A DNA stretch of 64,000 nucleotides, taken from NCBI GenBank assembly GCA_902634515.1, contig CACPKH010000004.1:1-64000 (forward strand). Direction: 5' to 3'. Below, in pieces: positions 20,136 through 28,588 of the stretch (position 1 is its first letter; each line of letters starts with the position of its first letter). The translations under genes were made by a program, and so were the position numbers. Below the pieces are notes generated by a model. That model made no database searches, was not told the DNA's origin, and was given only the letters and a program-made list of their open reading frames with translations. This DNA comes from an uncultured Prochlorococcus sp. (GTDB lineage Bacteria; Cyanobacteriota; Cyanobacteriia; PCC-6307; Cyanobiaceae).

Positions 20136-21146
20136 TTGACCAAGAAAAAAGTACTTATAACAGGAGCAAGTGGTTGTGTAGGTCAATACACTTCTAATTG
20201 GCTAATTGAAAACTCAGATGTAGATCTTTATTTACTTTTGAGAGATCCTTTAAAGCTTAAATCTATAAATAAAAGTGATCCAAGAGTTAATCTTTTAGTT
20301 GGTGATTTAAGAGAAGCTGCTAAATTCACCAAAGATTTATTCAATATCACCCATGTAATACATACTGCTACAGCTTGGGGTGATCCCCAAAGAGCTAATC
20401 AAGTAAATATAATTGCAGTAAAGGAGTTATTTTCTTTATTAAATCCCTTAGTCTTAGAAAGAATTATATATTTCTCTACTGCAAGTGTATTAAACAAAAA
20501 TCTTGACCCATTACCTGAAGCAAAATATTTTGGAACAGAGTACATACAAACAAAAGCAATTTGTTTGGAAGAATTAGAAAAACATCCATTATCAGAAAAA
20601 ATTGTTGCTGTATTCCCAACACTTGTATTTGGAGGTAAATATAATGGCAATGGTCTTTTCCCTACTAGTTACCTCACTGAAGGACTAGGAGAAGCAACAA
20701 AATGGTTATGGCTTGCTAGATGGTTTAAAGCATATTCAAGATTTCACTTTATTCATGCAGCAGATATTGCATTCATTTGTGGAAAGATAATCACATCAAC
20801 TAATATTCCAAAATTTCATAAAGAACAAAGCGGAATAGAAAAACTTGTACTTGGCCAACCTGCTATTTCGATTGATCAAGCAATTGAAATTCTATTAAAA
20901 TGGAGAGGAATGAGGAAAACGCCATCTTTCCCATTATGGGGCTGGCTTATTCAAGCATTGATAAAGTTCCTTCCAATAAAAATAAACAAATGGGATTTGT
21001 TCAGCATTAAGCAGAGACATTTTGTACATGATCCTGTTACAAGTCCAGAAACCATTGGAGGGACAAGCCATGCCAAAACACTTAATGAGATTCTTTTAGA
21101 TTCTGAGCTGCCAAGAGGTAAAAAATCATTAAACCAGGTAATATAA
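20136..21146 (+). CDS. NAD(P)-dependent epimerase/dehydratase (extended SDR)
   Basis: A 336-residue oxidoreductase of the extended short-chain dehydrogenase type. The nucleotide-binding glycine motif GASGCVGQ sits at residues 10-17, DLREA follows the third strand, and the Ser-Tyr-Lys active site appears as YFSTASV plus YIQTKAI near residues 109-133. Translation starts from TTG 20136, 5 bases after hemE. Likely substrates are sugar nucleotides, dihydroflavonol-like compounds or chlorophyll-related molecules, but nothing in the sequence decides. It is followed 20 bases later by petE, so petE transcription may begin inside this gene. Confidence 0.8.
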   Translation: MTKKKVLITGASGCVGQYTSNWLIENSDVDLYLLLRDPLKLKSINKSDPRVNLLVGDLREAAKFTKDLFNITHVIHTATAWGDPQRANQVNIIAVKELFSLLNPLVLERIIYFSTASVLNKNLDPLPEAKYFGTEYIQTKAICLEELEKHPLSEKIVAVFPTLVFGGKYNGNGLFPTSYLTEGLGEATKWLWLARWFKAYSRFHFIHAADIAFICGKIITSTNIPKFHKEQSGIEKLVLGQPAISIDQAIEILLKWRGMRKTPSFPLWGWLIQALIKFLPIKINKWDLFSIKQRHFVHDPVTSPETIGGTSHAKTLNEILLDSELPRGKKSLNQVI

Positions 21147-21166
21147 TAAAAGCTTTACAAGATTAA

Positions 21167-21526
21167 ATGCCATCAATCATTAGATCATTCTTAGCTGCAA
21201 CCTTTGCTTTGTTAATGGTTTTTGCTTTTGGAGTAACTTCTGTTCAGGCAAAAACGGTTGAAGTTAAATTAGGAACAGATGCAGGGATGCTTGCATTTGA
21301 GCCAAGCACAGTAAATATTTCTGCTGGTGATTCAGTCAAGTTTGTAAATAACAAACTCGCTCCACACAACGCAGTTTTTGAAGGTCATGATGAATTGAGC
21401 CATCCAGACCTTGCTTTCGCTCCTGGAGAATCATGGGAAGAAACATTTTCAGCAGCAGGTACATATGATTATTACTGTGAACCTCATAGAGGAGCTGGAA
21501 TGGTTGGCAAGGTTGTAGTTAACTAA
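21167..21526 (+). CDS. petE: Plastocyanin precursor
   Basis: A small blue-copper protein that shuttles electrons from cytochrome b6f to photosystem I in the thylakoid lumen. The 119-residue precursor has a signal peptide ending near VQA (residue 28). The copper ligands are all present: His 67 (in LAPHN), Cys 104, His 107 and Met 112. The mature chain is about 91 residues, slightly compact for the family. Only 20 bases separate it from the upstream SDR gene. A very strong terminator follows, as expected for an abundant, separately terminated message. Confidence 0.97.
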   Translation: MPSIIRSFLAATFALLMVFAFGVTSVQAKTVEVKLGTDAGMLAFEPSTVNISAGDSVKFVNNKLAPHNAVFEGHDELSHPDLAFAPGESWEETFSAAGTYDYYCEPHRGAGMVGKVVVN

Positions 21527-21548
21527 AGGGCAATAAAACAGCAAAAAG

Positions 21549-21582
21549 AGAGGGCCTTATAAAAATAAGGCCCTCTTTTTTT
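21549..21582 (+). terminator. Strong intrinsic terminator after petE
   Basis: A perfect 10-bp stem (21550-21559 with 21566-21575), extended by an A-T pair, is formed by GAGGGCCTTA and TAAGGCCCTC around a short A-rich loop. A run of seven T follows (21576-21582), and the left side is preceded by A residues, so the element may also work weakly in reverse. It lies about 23 bases after the petE stop and separates petE from the Nif11 gene. Confidence 0.95.
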
Positions 21583-21644
21583 GTTGTTGATATTTTCTGA
21601 AATATACATAAAATATCAATATCTATTTTTTACAATAATAGATT

Positions 21645-21860
21645 ATGTCATTAGAAGATTTGTCCGACTTTATTTTTGCAATAGAACACAGCTTAAGTTT
21701 GAGAAAAGAGATAAAAGAATGTCAAAATAATTTGATGCTTATTTGTATAGCAAAAAAATATGGTTATCAAATTACAAATAATGATCTTACAAAAAATTCA
21801 ATAGAAGAAAGAATCAATCAATGGTTTAAAGAAAGCAAAATCGACCCAATCAAAAGATAG
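21645..21860 (+). CDS. Stand-alone Nif11-domain protein
   Basis: A 71-residue protein whose first 50 residues follow the Nif11 pattern: MSLEDLSDFI at the start, a central charged helix, then IAKKYGYQITNNDL. In picocyanobacteria this domain often serves as the leader of modified peptides, but here it has no Gly-Gly or Gly-Ala cleavage site and no Cys/Ser/Thr-rich core. Residues 51-71 are an ordinary charged tail ending IDPIKR. It is therefore either a free Nif11 protein of unknown role or a relic leader. It lies between the petE terminator and clpB, and no modifying enzyme is nearby. Confidence 0.7.
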   Translation: MSLEDLSDFIFAIEHSLSLRKEIKECQNNLMLICIAKKYGYQITNNDLTKNSIEERINQWFKESKIDPIKR

Positions 21861-21979
21861 TTTTGGATTTCCCTTTGGTAAATACCGAACATAGACAAGT
21901 TTACCGTCCACAAACAATTCGGTTTATACACTAAAAAAAAAGATTAGCTAAAAGATAATTACATTAAATAAGTGAAATA

Positions 21980-24574
21980 ATGAACCAACCTACTCCTGAA
22001 GAATTTACAGAGAAAGCCTGGACGGCTATTCTAAAGTCTCAAGATATTACTATTAACAACGACAATCAATATATAGAAAGCGAGCACCTTCTTTTATTTT
22101 TACTAAAAGAAAGTGAACTTACCACTAATATCATTGACCAAACCAAATCTTCAATTAAAAACTTAAGAGTATCAACTCAGAAATTTCTTTCTAGTCAAGC
22201 AAAACTCTCATCTAAACCAGATGCTGTATTTATTGGTCAATCTTTAAGTAAAGTTTTAGATCATTCAGAACAATCGAGGAAAAGCTATAAAGATGACTTT
22301 ATTTCAACAGAACACTTGTTGCTAGGCCTGTCAAAAGATAATAGATGCTGCAAAAGAATCTTTTCTGAAGAAGGTATAGATGAAAAGAAATTACATTCTG
22401 TCATCATGAAAGTACGCGGAAATCAAAAAGTGGAAGATCAGAATCCAGAAGATAAATACGAATGCCTTAGTAAATATGGAAGAGATCTCACATCTGCTGC
22501 ACGAGATGGGCAACTTGATCCAGTAGTTGGTAGAGATGATGAAATTCGTAGGACAATTCAAATCTTAAGTAGAAGGACTAAAAACAATCCAGTCTTAATA
22601 GGTGAACCTGGGGTTGGCAAAACTGCAATAGTAGAAGGTTTGGCTCAAAGAATAGTTAATGGTGACGTTCCAACAGCTCTTCAAAAGCGTCAATTAATAG
22701 CATTAGACATTGGAGCTTTAATTGCGGGTGCTAAATATAGAGGAGAGTTCGAAGAAAGGCTTAAAGCAGTTCTAAAAGAGGTAACTACATCAAATGGTCA
22801 GATAGTTCTTTTTATAGATGAAATACACACAGTTGTTGGAGCTGGTGCGGCTGGGGGTGCAATGGATGCGAGTAATCTTCTAAAGCCAATGCTCGCAAGG
22901 GGAGAACTCAGGTGCATTGGTGCTACAACAATAAATGAACACAGACAACATTTTGAAAAAGATGCTGCATTAGAAAGAAGATTTCAACAGGTTCTTATTA
23001 ATCAACCTTCAGTCGAAGACACAATATCAATTCTACGTGGTTTAAAAGAAAGATACGAAGTCCATCATGGTGTTCGTATTGCTGATAGTGCACTAGTGGC
23101 CGCTGCTTCATTAAGCGATAGATATATTTCAGACAGATTTCTGCCTGATAAAGCTATAGACCTTATAGACGAATCAGCATCTAAATTAAAAATAGAAGTG
23201 ACCTCTAAGCCACAAGAAGTAGACAAGATTGATCGTATAATTATTAAACTTCAAATGGAGAAACTGTCTCTTCAAAACGAGTCTGATCAAATTACAAGAG
23301 ATCGTTTAAATAGAATCGAAGAGGAGCTTAATCAATTAATAAGAAAGCAAGAAGTTCTTACAGAACAATGGGAAAATGAGAAATTATCTATAAATGAGGT
23401 CTCCTTAATAAAAGAGGATATTGAAAAAGTCCAATTACAAATTGAACAAGCTAAAAGAGACTATGATCTAAACAGAGCTGCAGAACTTGAATATGGTGAT
23501 TTATCCGCATTAAATAAAAAGCTTAAAGAAAAAGAAGAAAAGTTGATTTCAGAAAGTAATAAGAATGAGAAATCATTACTTAGGGAAGAAGTTACTGAGA
23601 ATGATATTGCTGAAGTAATTTCTAAATGGACAACAATTCCTGTAAGTAAATTAACTGAGTCAGAAATCCACAAATTAGCAAATCTAGAATCTGAACTTAA
23701 TAAAAAGGTCGTCGGGCAAGATAAAGCCGTTAAATCTATTTCTGAAGCCATTCAACGTTCAAGAACAGGTCTAAGTGATCCTAATAAGCCAATAGCCTCT
23801 TTCTTATTTTTAGGGCCAACTGGAGTAGGAAAAACAGAACTTTCCAAGTCTTTGGCCTATGAGCTATTTGACAGCGAAAAAGCAATGATAAGGATAGACA
23901 TGTCAGAATATATGGAGAAACATTCAATTAGCCGTTTAATCGGAGCTCCTCCAGGTTATGTGGGACATGAAGCTGGAGGTCAGCTATCTGAGGCTGTAAG
24001 AAGAAGGCCATATGCCGTATTGCTTTTTGATGAAATAGAAAAGGCACATTCAGATATATTTAACTTAATGCTTCAAATACTTGATGAAGGTCGCTTAACA
24101 GATAGTCAAGGGAAAACAGTAAATTTTACAAACACAATTATAATATTAACAAGTAATATAGGAAGTGAATCTATTGTAGAAGCTTCTAATAATTGCAATT
24201 CTCACATACAACTTGAAAGCATAGTAAATCAATCCTTAAAAAGTCATTTTAAGCCAGAATTTATCAATAGGCTTGATGAATCAATAATCTTCCAGAGTTT
24301 AAGCAAAGAAGACTTAACTAAAATTGTGAAGATACAAATAGAAAGAATTAAAAAGAGGATAGAAGAAAAATCCTTATATATAAAAATAAGCGATGAAATA
24401 ATAAGTTGGATATTAGAGAAAGGATATGATCCAAGTTATGGAGCAAGGCCTCTTAAAAGAACCATTCAAAATGAACTAGAAACACCTATAGCAAAGGCTC
24501 TTTTAACAAATGAATTTTATAAAAAAAAGGAGATCAAGCTGGAACTCAAAAACGATGCAATTATTGTCAATTAA
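21980..24574 (+). CDS. clpB: ClpB-type Hsp100 disaggregase
   Basis: A hexameric AAA+ chaperone that extracts proteins from aggregates. The 864 residues carry a double Clp N domain (about 1-145), a first AAA module with Walker A GEPGVGKT from residue 208, a long coiled-coil middle domain (about 410-530, needed for disaggregation), and a second AAA module with Walker A GPTGVGKT from residue 612. The N domain is divergent from typical ClpB1, so this may be the second cyanobacterial paralogue (ClpB2), which is an inference. It is convergent with the response-regulator gene, only 22 bases away. Confidence 0.9.
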   Translation: MNQPTPEEFTEKAWTAILKSQDITINNDNQYIESEHLLLFLLKESELTTNIIDQTKSSIKNLRVSTQKFLSSQAKLSSKPDAVFIGQSLSKVLDHSEQSRKSYKDDFISTEHLLLGLSKDNRCCKRIFSEEGIDEKKLHSVIMKVRGNQKVEDQNPEDKYECLSKYGRDLTSAARDGQLDPVVGRDDEIRRTIQILSRRTKNNPVLIGEPGVGKTAIVEGLAQRIVNGDVPTALQKRQLIALDIGALIAGAKYRGEFEERLKAVLKEVTTSNGQIVLFIDEIHTVVGAGAAGGAMDASNLLKPMLARGELRCIGATTINEHRQHFEKDAALERRFQQVLINQPSVEDTISILRGLKERYEVHHGVRIADSALVAAASLSDRYISDRFLPDKAIDLIDESASKLKIEVTSKPQEVDKIDRIIIKLQMEKLSLQNESDQITRDRLNRIEEELNQLIRKQEVLTEQWENEKLSINEVSLIKEDIEKVQLQIEQAKRDYDLNRAAELEYGDLSALNKKLKEKEEKLISESNKNEKSLLREEVTENDIAEVISKWTTIPVSKLTESEIHKLANLESELNKKVVGQDKAVKSISEAIQRSRTGLSDPNKPIASFLFLGPTGVGKTELSKSLAYELFDSEKAMIRIDMSEYMEKHSISRLIGAPPGYVGHEAGGQLSEAVRRRPYAVLLFDEIEKAHSDIFNLMLQILDEGRLTDSQGKTVNFTNTIIILTSNIGSESIVEASNNCNSHIQLESIVNQSLKSHFKPEFINRLDESIIFQSLSKEDLTKIVKIQIERIKKRIEEKSLYIKISDEIISWILEKGYDPSYGARPLKRTIQNELETPIAKALLTNEFYKKKEIKLELKNDAIIVN

Positions 24575-24596
24575 AGCAATAAAGTTATGAAAAAAA

Positions 24597-25370
24597 TTAA
24601 GAGGGCAAAGTATCTAAACTAAAACGATAACCTTGTTGCCTTACGGTTGTAATACCTCCACCATCTCCAAGACCAGCTTGCTCAAGCTTTCTTCGCAAAG
24701 TCAGAACTTGTGTGTCTACAGATCTTGGTCCTCCACTGAAAGGAGGCCATGCCATTCTTAGGAGTTCATGTCTACTGCGAACCATGCCAGGTGGCATCAA
24801 CAAAGCACATAAAAGCGCAAATTCTCTAGGGCTTAACTCAACAGGCTTTTCTCTCAGTGTTACTTGGCGAAGCAAAAGATGAACTTCTAAAGGTCCAACA
24901 CTTACTCTTTCTTGAAGTCCTACTCGACCTCTTTTAAGAAGAGTTCTGCATCTAGCCGCAAGCTCTTCCAGTCCAAAAGGTTTTCTTAAAACATCATCTG
25001 CACCTTCATCTAAAAGGCCTACTAATGGTTCAACTCCAGTCCTAGCAGTAAGAATAATTACAGGACAACCTAATTGCTGAGATAAATTTAAAGCAGATGC
25101 TTTCTCAAGAAGTTCTGCACTAACAAGCAAATCAGGAGATTGATCTCTACACAAATCAATTGCATCTTCTGAAGAGCCTACTGCTGCTGCAAGATGTCCA
25201 TCCTGTCTGAGCCTTTGAACTAAAACAGTACGCAAAGTAGGATGAGGCTCAACAACAAGTACTTTTGCAGGACTTTCTGAAGTTGATTGAAGGGAAAACT
25301 CACTAGACAAGGCTTGAGAGCTTTGATCAATTGGAATAAGATCTGAAGATGATGTCACAAGCCAGAACAA
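24597..25370 (-). CDS. OmpR/PhoB-type response regulator with degenerate receiver
   Basis: A 257-residue transcription factor with an N-terminal extension of about 30 residues, a receiver domain (about 33-145) and a winged-helix DNA-binding domain (about 160-255, with SPREFALL and the terminal RQQGYRFS). The receiver keeps the switch Thr in ILTART and the Lys in LRKPFG. However, the acidic pocket reads VVEPHP where two acidic residues are usual, and the phospho-acceptor position in PDLLVSAELL is not Asp. Classical phosphorylation therefore looks impossible, and the protein may act constitutively or through another signal, as proposed for NblR-like regulators. The target genes are unknown. Confidence 0.88.
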   Translation of the reverse strand: MFWLVTSSSDLIPIDQSSQALSSEFSLQSTSESPAKVLVVEPHPTLRTVLVQRLRQDGHLAAAVGSSEDAIDLCRDQSPDLLVSAELLEKASALNLSQQLGCPVIILTARTGVEPLVGLLDEGADDVLRKPFGLEELAARCRTLLKRGRVGLQERVSVGPLEVHLLLRQVTLREKPVELSPREFALLCALLMPPGMVRSRHELLRMAWPPFSGGPRSVDTQVLTLRRKLEQAGLGDGGGITTVRQQGYRFSLDTLPS

Positions 25371-25435
25371 AGCTCCTATAAAATAACTAATTCAGGGGCT
25401 AGATGTAAAAAATACCTAGCCATTCTTCGCAGAAC

Positions 25436-25708
25436 ATGACATCACAAACCTTTGAAGATCCAGAAGCTATAAAGCATTTCCAGTCGGTATGTGATGCATG
25501 CCAAGAACTGATCAGCAGATACCATAGCCCATCAGAATTAAAAATATACGTAGATGGCTATATGCATGCACTAAGAAAAAGCAGCAAATTAAACATAAGA
25601 GATCAGCAAAAACTTGAAATTCTTTTGGATCGATGGATTCTGGATCCATCAAGCTTCATAAGTCCAAGAGGAGATATAAATGATCTTTTCTATGAAAAAA
25701 GCAATTAG
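25436..25708 (+). CDS. Small conserved cyanobacterial protein (DUF6761-like)
   Basis: A 90-residue soluble protein, mostly helical, with one central DGYMHALRKSSKL segment and a WILDPSSFI segment. It resembles the uncharacterised cyanobacterial family DUF6761, although I rely on memory of that family rather than a search. No catalytic or metal-binding pattern is evident. It is divergent from the response-regulator gene, with 65 bases between the starts, so the two may share control elements. It is convergent with the glutaredoxin gene, leaving a gap of 2 bases. Confidence 0.6.
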   Translation: MTSQTFEDPEAIKHFQSVCDACQELISRYHSPSELKIYVDGYMHALRKSSKLNIRDQQKLEILLDRWILDPSSFISPRGDINDLFYEKSN

Positions 25709-25710
25709 GT

Positions 25711-26034
25711 TTAAGAAGCTAAAGCAATTTCAAGTTTTTCTTTAAGTTCTCCAGAGTTATACATTTCAATCAAGATATCTGAACCACCTATAAATTCACC
25801 TTTTACGTAAACCTGAGGAATAGTAGGCCAATTTGAAAATTCTTTAATGCCTTGCCTTACTTCCATATCAGAAAGAACATCAAATGTTTCAAAGCTAATT
25901 CCTAATGCATTGAGGATTTGGACGACATTGTTTGAAAAACCACATTGAGGCATAAGTTTTGTTCCCTTCATGAAAACTAAAACTGGATGAGAATTAATTA
26001 AAACCTCAATTTTTGAACGAGTGTCTGAATCCAT
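25711..26034 (-). CDS. grxD: Monothiol glutaredoxin (CGFS type, Grx4 family)
   Basis: A carrier of [2Fe-2S] clusters with glutathione. The 107-residue protein contains the diagnostic CGFS motif with the cluster-binding Cys at residue 31, preceded by VFMKGTKLMPQ. The glutathione-binding segments WPTIPQVYV and GGSDILIEM follow. The length is standard for a single-domain monothiol glutaredoxin. It lies 18 bases downstream of a bolA-like gene on the same strand. Such pairs form cluster-bridged complexes in many organisms, so a joint role in iron-sulphur delivery or iron sensing is likely. Confidence 0.94.
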   Translation of the reverse strand: MDSDTRSKIEVLINSHPVLVFMKGTKLMPQCGFSNNVVQILNALGISFETFDVLSDMEVRQGIKEFSNWPTIPQVYVKGEFIGGSDILIEMYNSGELKEKLEIALAS

Positions 26035-26052
26035 AACAAAAAGATCGAATTT

Positions 26053-26286
26053 TTAAGAAGGAATTGAAGTGTTTAAGGCCAAAGCATGAATAGCTTCATT
26101 CGCCAACTCTTTTTGTAGTGCTCCATAAACCAATTGATGCTGTTGAATCCTTGTTAGGCCCTTGAATGAAGAGGAAATAACATTTACTTGCAAATGATCA
26201 CCTGCTCCACTCAAGTCTTCAATTTTCACTTCAGCGTCAGGAAGAGCCTTTTTAATTGAAGCAACTACATTACTAAGATGAGCCAT
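26053..26286 (-). CDS. BolA-family protein
   Basis: A 77-residue protein of the BolA/IbaG type. It shows VVASIKKALPDAEVKIEDLSGAGDHLQVNVIS in order, in which the His of GDHLQ is the usual cluster-ligand candidate, and the C-terminal HQLVYGALQKELANEAIHAL helix pair. It is followed by the CGFS glutaredoxin gene with an 18-base gap. The partnership BolA-Grx4 is established in other organisms and involves a shared [2Fe-2S] cluster. The exact subgroup cannot be fixed by eye. Confidence 0.9.
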   Translation of the reverse strand: MAHLSNVVASIKKALPDAEVKIEDLSGAGDHLQVNVISSSFKGLTRIQQHQLVYGALQKELANEAIHALALNTSIPS

Positions 26287-26347
26287 GAATTTAAACCTTG
26301 CTCATACTAGATAAATTTCAAATTTAAACTGGACTGTAATCATTAAG

Positions 26348-26872
26348 TTATCTTTTTGCACCTCTATAAGAAGTTTCAACAAATCCTAGTTCAATAAGTG
26401 CTTGATAAGCTTCTTGGCCCTCAGGTTTTGCTGGAGTCATGATTTTTAAAGCTTCGACCAATAAAGGAACAGCAGTACCTGATTCTTGTTTCTTTCTATA
26501 AACAGAAGCAAGTCTTAAATTAGCCTTAGCCAAGGACTCAATTGCTTGTCTATTCTTTCCATTCATTTCTCGAGGAATGCGAACATCTAAGCCTTTGAAA
26601 GAATTAGCTATATCTCTATAAAAACTTAATAAGGCAAGGGACATTTTCCTAGCTGTAATAAATTCTTCCTCAGCTCTAGCTAGATCATTCTTTAAAAAGT
26701 ATTCTTCTCCCTTCTGAATATGGAATTCGACAGTCATTACATTAAAACCAGACTCCTCACTGGCTAAAACCTTGAAGCTAGAAGAAGAAGCTTTTTCAGC
26801 TAAAGATGGAAGACAAGAAAAGATCAGACCGGCAGCTATTGCAGAAGCTGACAAAGTCAAACGTAATTTCAT
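26348..26872 (-). CDS. Exported helical-repeat protein of unknown function
   Basis: A 174-residue protein with a clear signal peptide (basic start, hydrophobic stretch to about residue 21, cleavage near SLAEKA). The mature part is helical and has the rhythm of tetratricopeptide repeats: YFLKNDLARAEEEFITARK at one point and AVPLLVEALKIM later. It would act in the periplasm or lumen as a protein-binding scaffold. It lies between bolA and plsC on the same strand with short gaps. I do not recognise a named family, and a role in photosystem or envelope assembly would be speculation. Confidence 0.7.
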   Translation of the reverse strand: MKLRLTLSASAIAAGLIFSCLPSLAEKASSSSFKVLASEESGFNVMTVEFHIQKGEEYFLKNDLARAEEEFITARKMSLALLSFYRDIANSFKGLDVRIPREMNGKNRQAIESLAKANLRLASVYRKKQESGTAVPLLVEALKIMTPAKPEGQEAYQALIELGFVETSYRGAKR

Positions 26873-26907
26873 CTATTTCAAAATAAATTTATTCTAACTT
26901 TAAACTT

Positions 26908-27591
26908 TTAACTAATACGCCCTACGGCATGAAGGGCCGCTTGCTCAGCCGCATCCATTTCTTTACAAAGTTTGGAATTAAATTCAGAGGCGGCTTGTTT
27001 GCCAAGTTCAGAAATATTTATTGGCTTTTTAAAGCAAATTGCTGCTGAACCAAATGGTTTAGGAAGAACTGTACTATAGGCAATTCCTATCGGTACAACT
27101 CGAACATCAACACCTCTCCTAAATGCAAGTTGAGATAAACGAGCTAATCCAGGCTCAATTTTGATTGGCTTACCACTTCTATTAATTCTTCCTTCAGGGA
27201 ATACAACCAATTGTTGTTGGTCAATCAATAAATCAACTGAATATCGTAAAGAAGTTAAAGAAGGTTTTAACTGATCAATAGGAAAGCATCCTAAACGAGT
27301 CAAAAACCAACCCTGCAATCCTTTCATTTCTGAGACAGTTACCATAAATCTACAATCTCTTTTGGTGATGCGCCTACCAGCAGCCATTGGAATCATTAAT
27401 GCGTCCCATCTAGATCTATGGGTTGGAGCTAAGACTAAGGGCCCATCCAAAGGCAGAAAGCTTTCACCAAGAACAATCAGGTTTTTAAAATAATTATGCA
27501 GGACAATATCTTGAGTGCATACCATTGCGAGTTTGCTCCAAAAAGAGTCAACTCCAAGACATAAATTTGTTTCGCGTTTAACCAAGGACAA
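26908..27591 (-). CDS. plsC: 1-acyl-sn-glycerol-3-phosphate acyltransferase
   Basis: Adds the second acyl chain to make phosphatidic acid. The 227-residue protein contains the catalytic HX4D motif as HRSRWD (His 58, Asp 63) and the substrate-binding FPEGRINRSGKP segment near residue 134, followed by the VRVVPIGI block. It is membrane-associated, but no long hydrophobic helix is obvious. It is the first gene of the minus-strand run plsC, exported protein, bolA, glutaredoxin. The start is divergent from pdxJ across 143 A+T-rich bases, which probably hold both promoters. Confidence 0.93.
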   Translation of the reverse strand: MSLVKRETNLCLGVDSFWSKLAMVCTQDIVLHNYFKNLIVLGESFLPLDGPLVLAPTHRSRWDALMIPMAAGRRITKRDCRFMVTVSEMKGLQGWFLTRLGCFPIDQLKPSLTSLRYSVDLLIDQQQLVVFPEGRINRSGKPIKIEPGLARLSQLAFRRGVDVRVVPIGIAYSTVLPKPFGSAAICFKKPINISELGKQAASEFNSKLCKEMDAAEQAALHAVGRIS

Positions 27592-27734
27592 GAATGAAAA
27601 AAATAATTTGTTTTTTTGAAATTAATTATTAATAGATTTCACATATTAAATATATTGGCAGTTAAGTCATCAAAATGATTTTTTTTAGTCTTTACTAAAT
27701 CCATTAATAAAATTAGATGTAAGTAATTCTTTCT

Positions 27735-28475
27735 ATGATACGCCTTGGAGTAAACATTGATCACATTGCCAATGTGAGAGAGGCTAGGAGGACAACAGAG
27801 CCTGACCCAGTGCAAATGGCATTTCTTGCTGAATTAGGGGGGGCTGATGGAATTACAGTCCATCTAAGAGAAGATAGACGCCATATCCAAGATAGAGATC
27901 TAAGACTATTAAAAGAAACAATTCATACTCGACTAAACCTTGAAATGGCAGCTACAAAAGAAATGATTGAAATAGCACTTCAAATAAGACCACATATGGT
28001 TACACTCGTTCCTGAGAGAAGAGAAGAAGTAACAACAGAAGGTGGGTTGGATGTCAAGATGAACCAAGCAAAACTTGCCGATAGCATAAAGAAATTACAC
28101 TCAAAAGGAATACCAACGAGTCTCTTTATTGATTCAGAGCCAGGTCAAATAAACGCTTCATCTGATATAGGAGCAAAGTGGGTTGAACTTCACACAGGTT
28201 GTTACGCAATTGCTAAAGAAGACAATGTAGGTTTGGAACTAGCGAAAATAAAAGAGGGAGCCGCAAGATCTAAAAACTTGGGTTTACTTGTAAATGCAGG
28301 ACATGGTTTGACTTATCAAAATGTTGAAGCAATAGCATCAATCAAAGAAATCGAGGAGCTAAATATTGGTCATACGATAGTTTCTCGAGCTCTTGCAGTA
28401 GGTCTTTTAGAAGCTGTAAAAGAAATGAAAGCACTAATAAGAACACCGCGTAAGGAAATCTTTACAGGCTTCTAA
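27735..28475 (+). CDS. pdxJ: Pyridoxine 5'-phosphate synthase
   Basis: Condenses 1-deoxyxylulose-5-phosphate with 3-amino-2-oxopropyl phosphate in vitamin B6 synthesis. The 246-residue barrel protein starts with the signature [17 protein letters not shown]. It continues with HLREDRRHI (active-site His and Arg), [14 protein letters not shown], and the late [10 protein letters not shown] and [12 protein letters not shown] phosphate-binding segments. The length is standard. It is followed by a possible 24-codon frame and then recC. Confidence 0.96.
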   Translation: MIRLGVNIDHIANVREARRTTEPDPVQMAFLAELGGADGITVHLREDRRHIQDRDLRLLKETIHTRLNLEMAATKEMIEIALQIRPHMVTLVPERREEVTTEGGLDVKMNQAKLADSIKKLHSKGIPTSLFIDSEPGQINASSDIGAKWVELHTGCYAIAKEDNVGLELAKIKEGAARSKNLGLLVNAGHGLTYQNVEAIASIKEIEELNIGHTIVSRALAVGLLEAVKEMKALIRTPRKEIFTGF

Positions 28476-28511
28476 TGATTTAACTTCTTGATATATCGTG
28501 AAAATTTAAAT

Positions 28512-28586
28512 ATGTCTCATATAAAAAGAATAAGATTTGATATAGCTAATCCCTATCAACTGAAATGGGAAAAACCTAAGGTATAA
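28512..28586 (+). CDS. Possible 24-codon gene just before recC
   Basis: An ATG at 28512 opens a frame of 24 codons beginning MSHIKRIRFDIANPYQ and ending in TAA at 28584-28586, only 2 bases before the TTG start of recC. The composition (Arg, Lys, Asp, Trp, Pro) looks like protein rather than translated noise, and the position suits translational coupling to a weak recC start. There is no clear ribosome-binding site. It could also be the remnant of a longer gene. I do not recognise it. Confidence 0.35.
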   Translation: MSHIKRIRFDIANPYQLKWEKPKV

Positions 28587-28588
28587 CA

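Noticed and set aside
21884-21923. ACCGAA and TTCGGT inverted repeat between the Nif11 gene and clpB
   Set aside because: Only six bases per arm with a 28-base interval and no T-run, too weak to call a terminator or operator.
26735-26760. ACTCCTCAC on the plus strand, similar to the core of the cyanobacterial small RNA Yfr1
   Set aside because: It lies inside the antisense strand of a coding gene with no surrounding stem-loops of the Yfr1 form, so it is a chance match.
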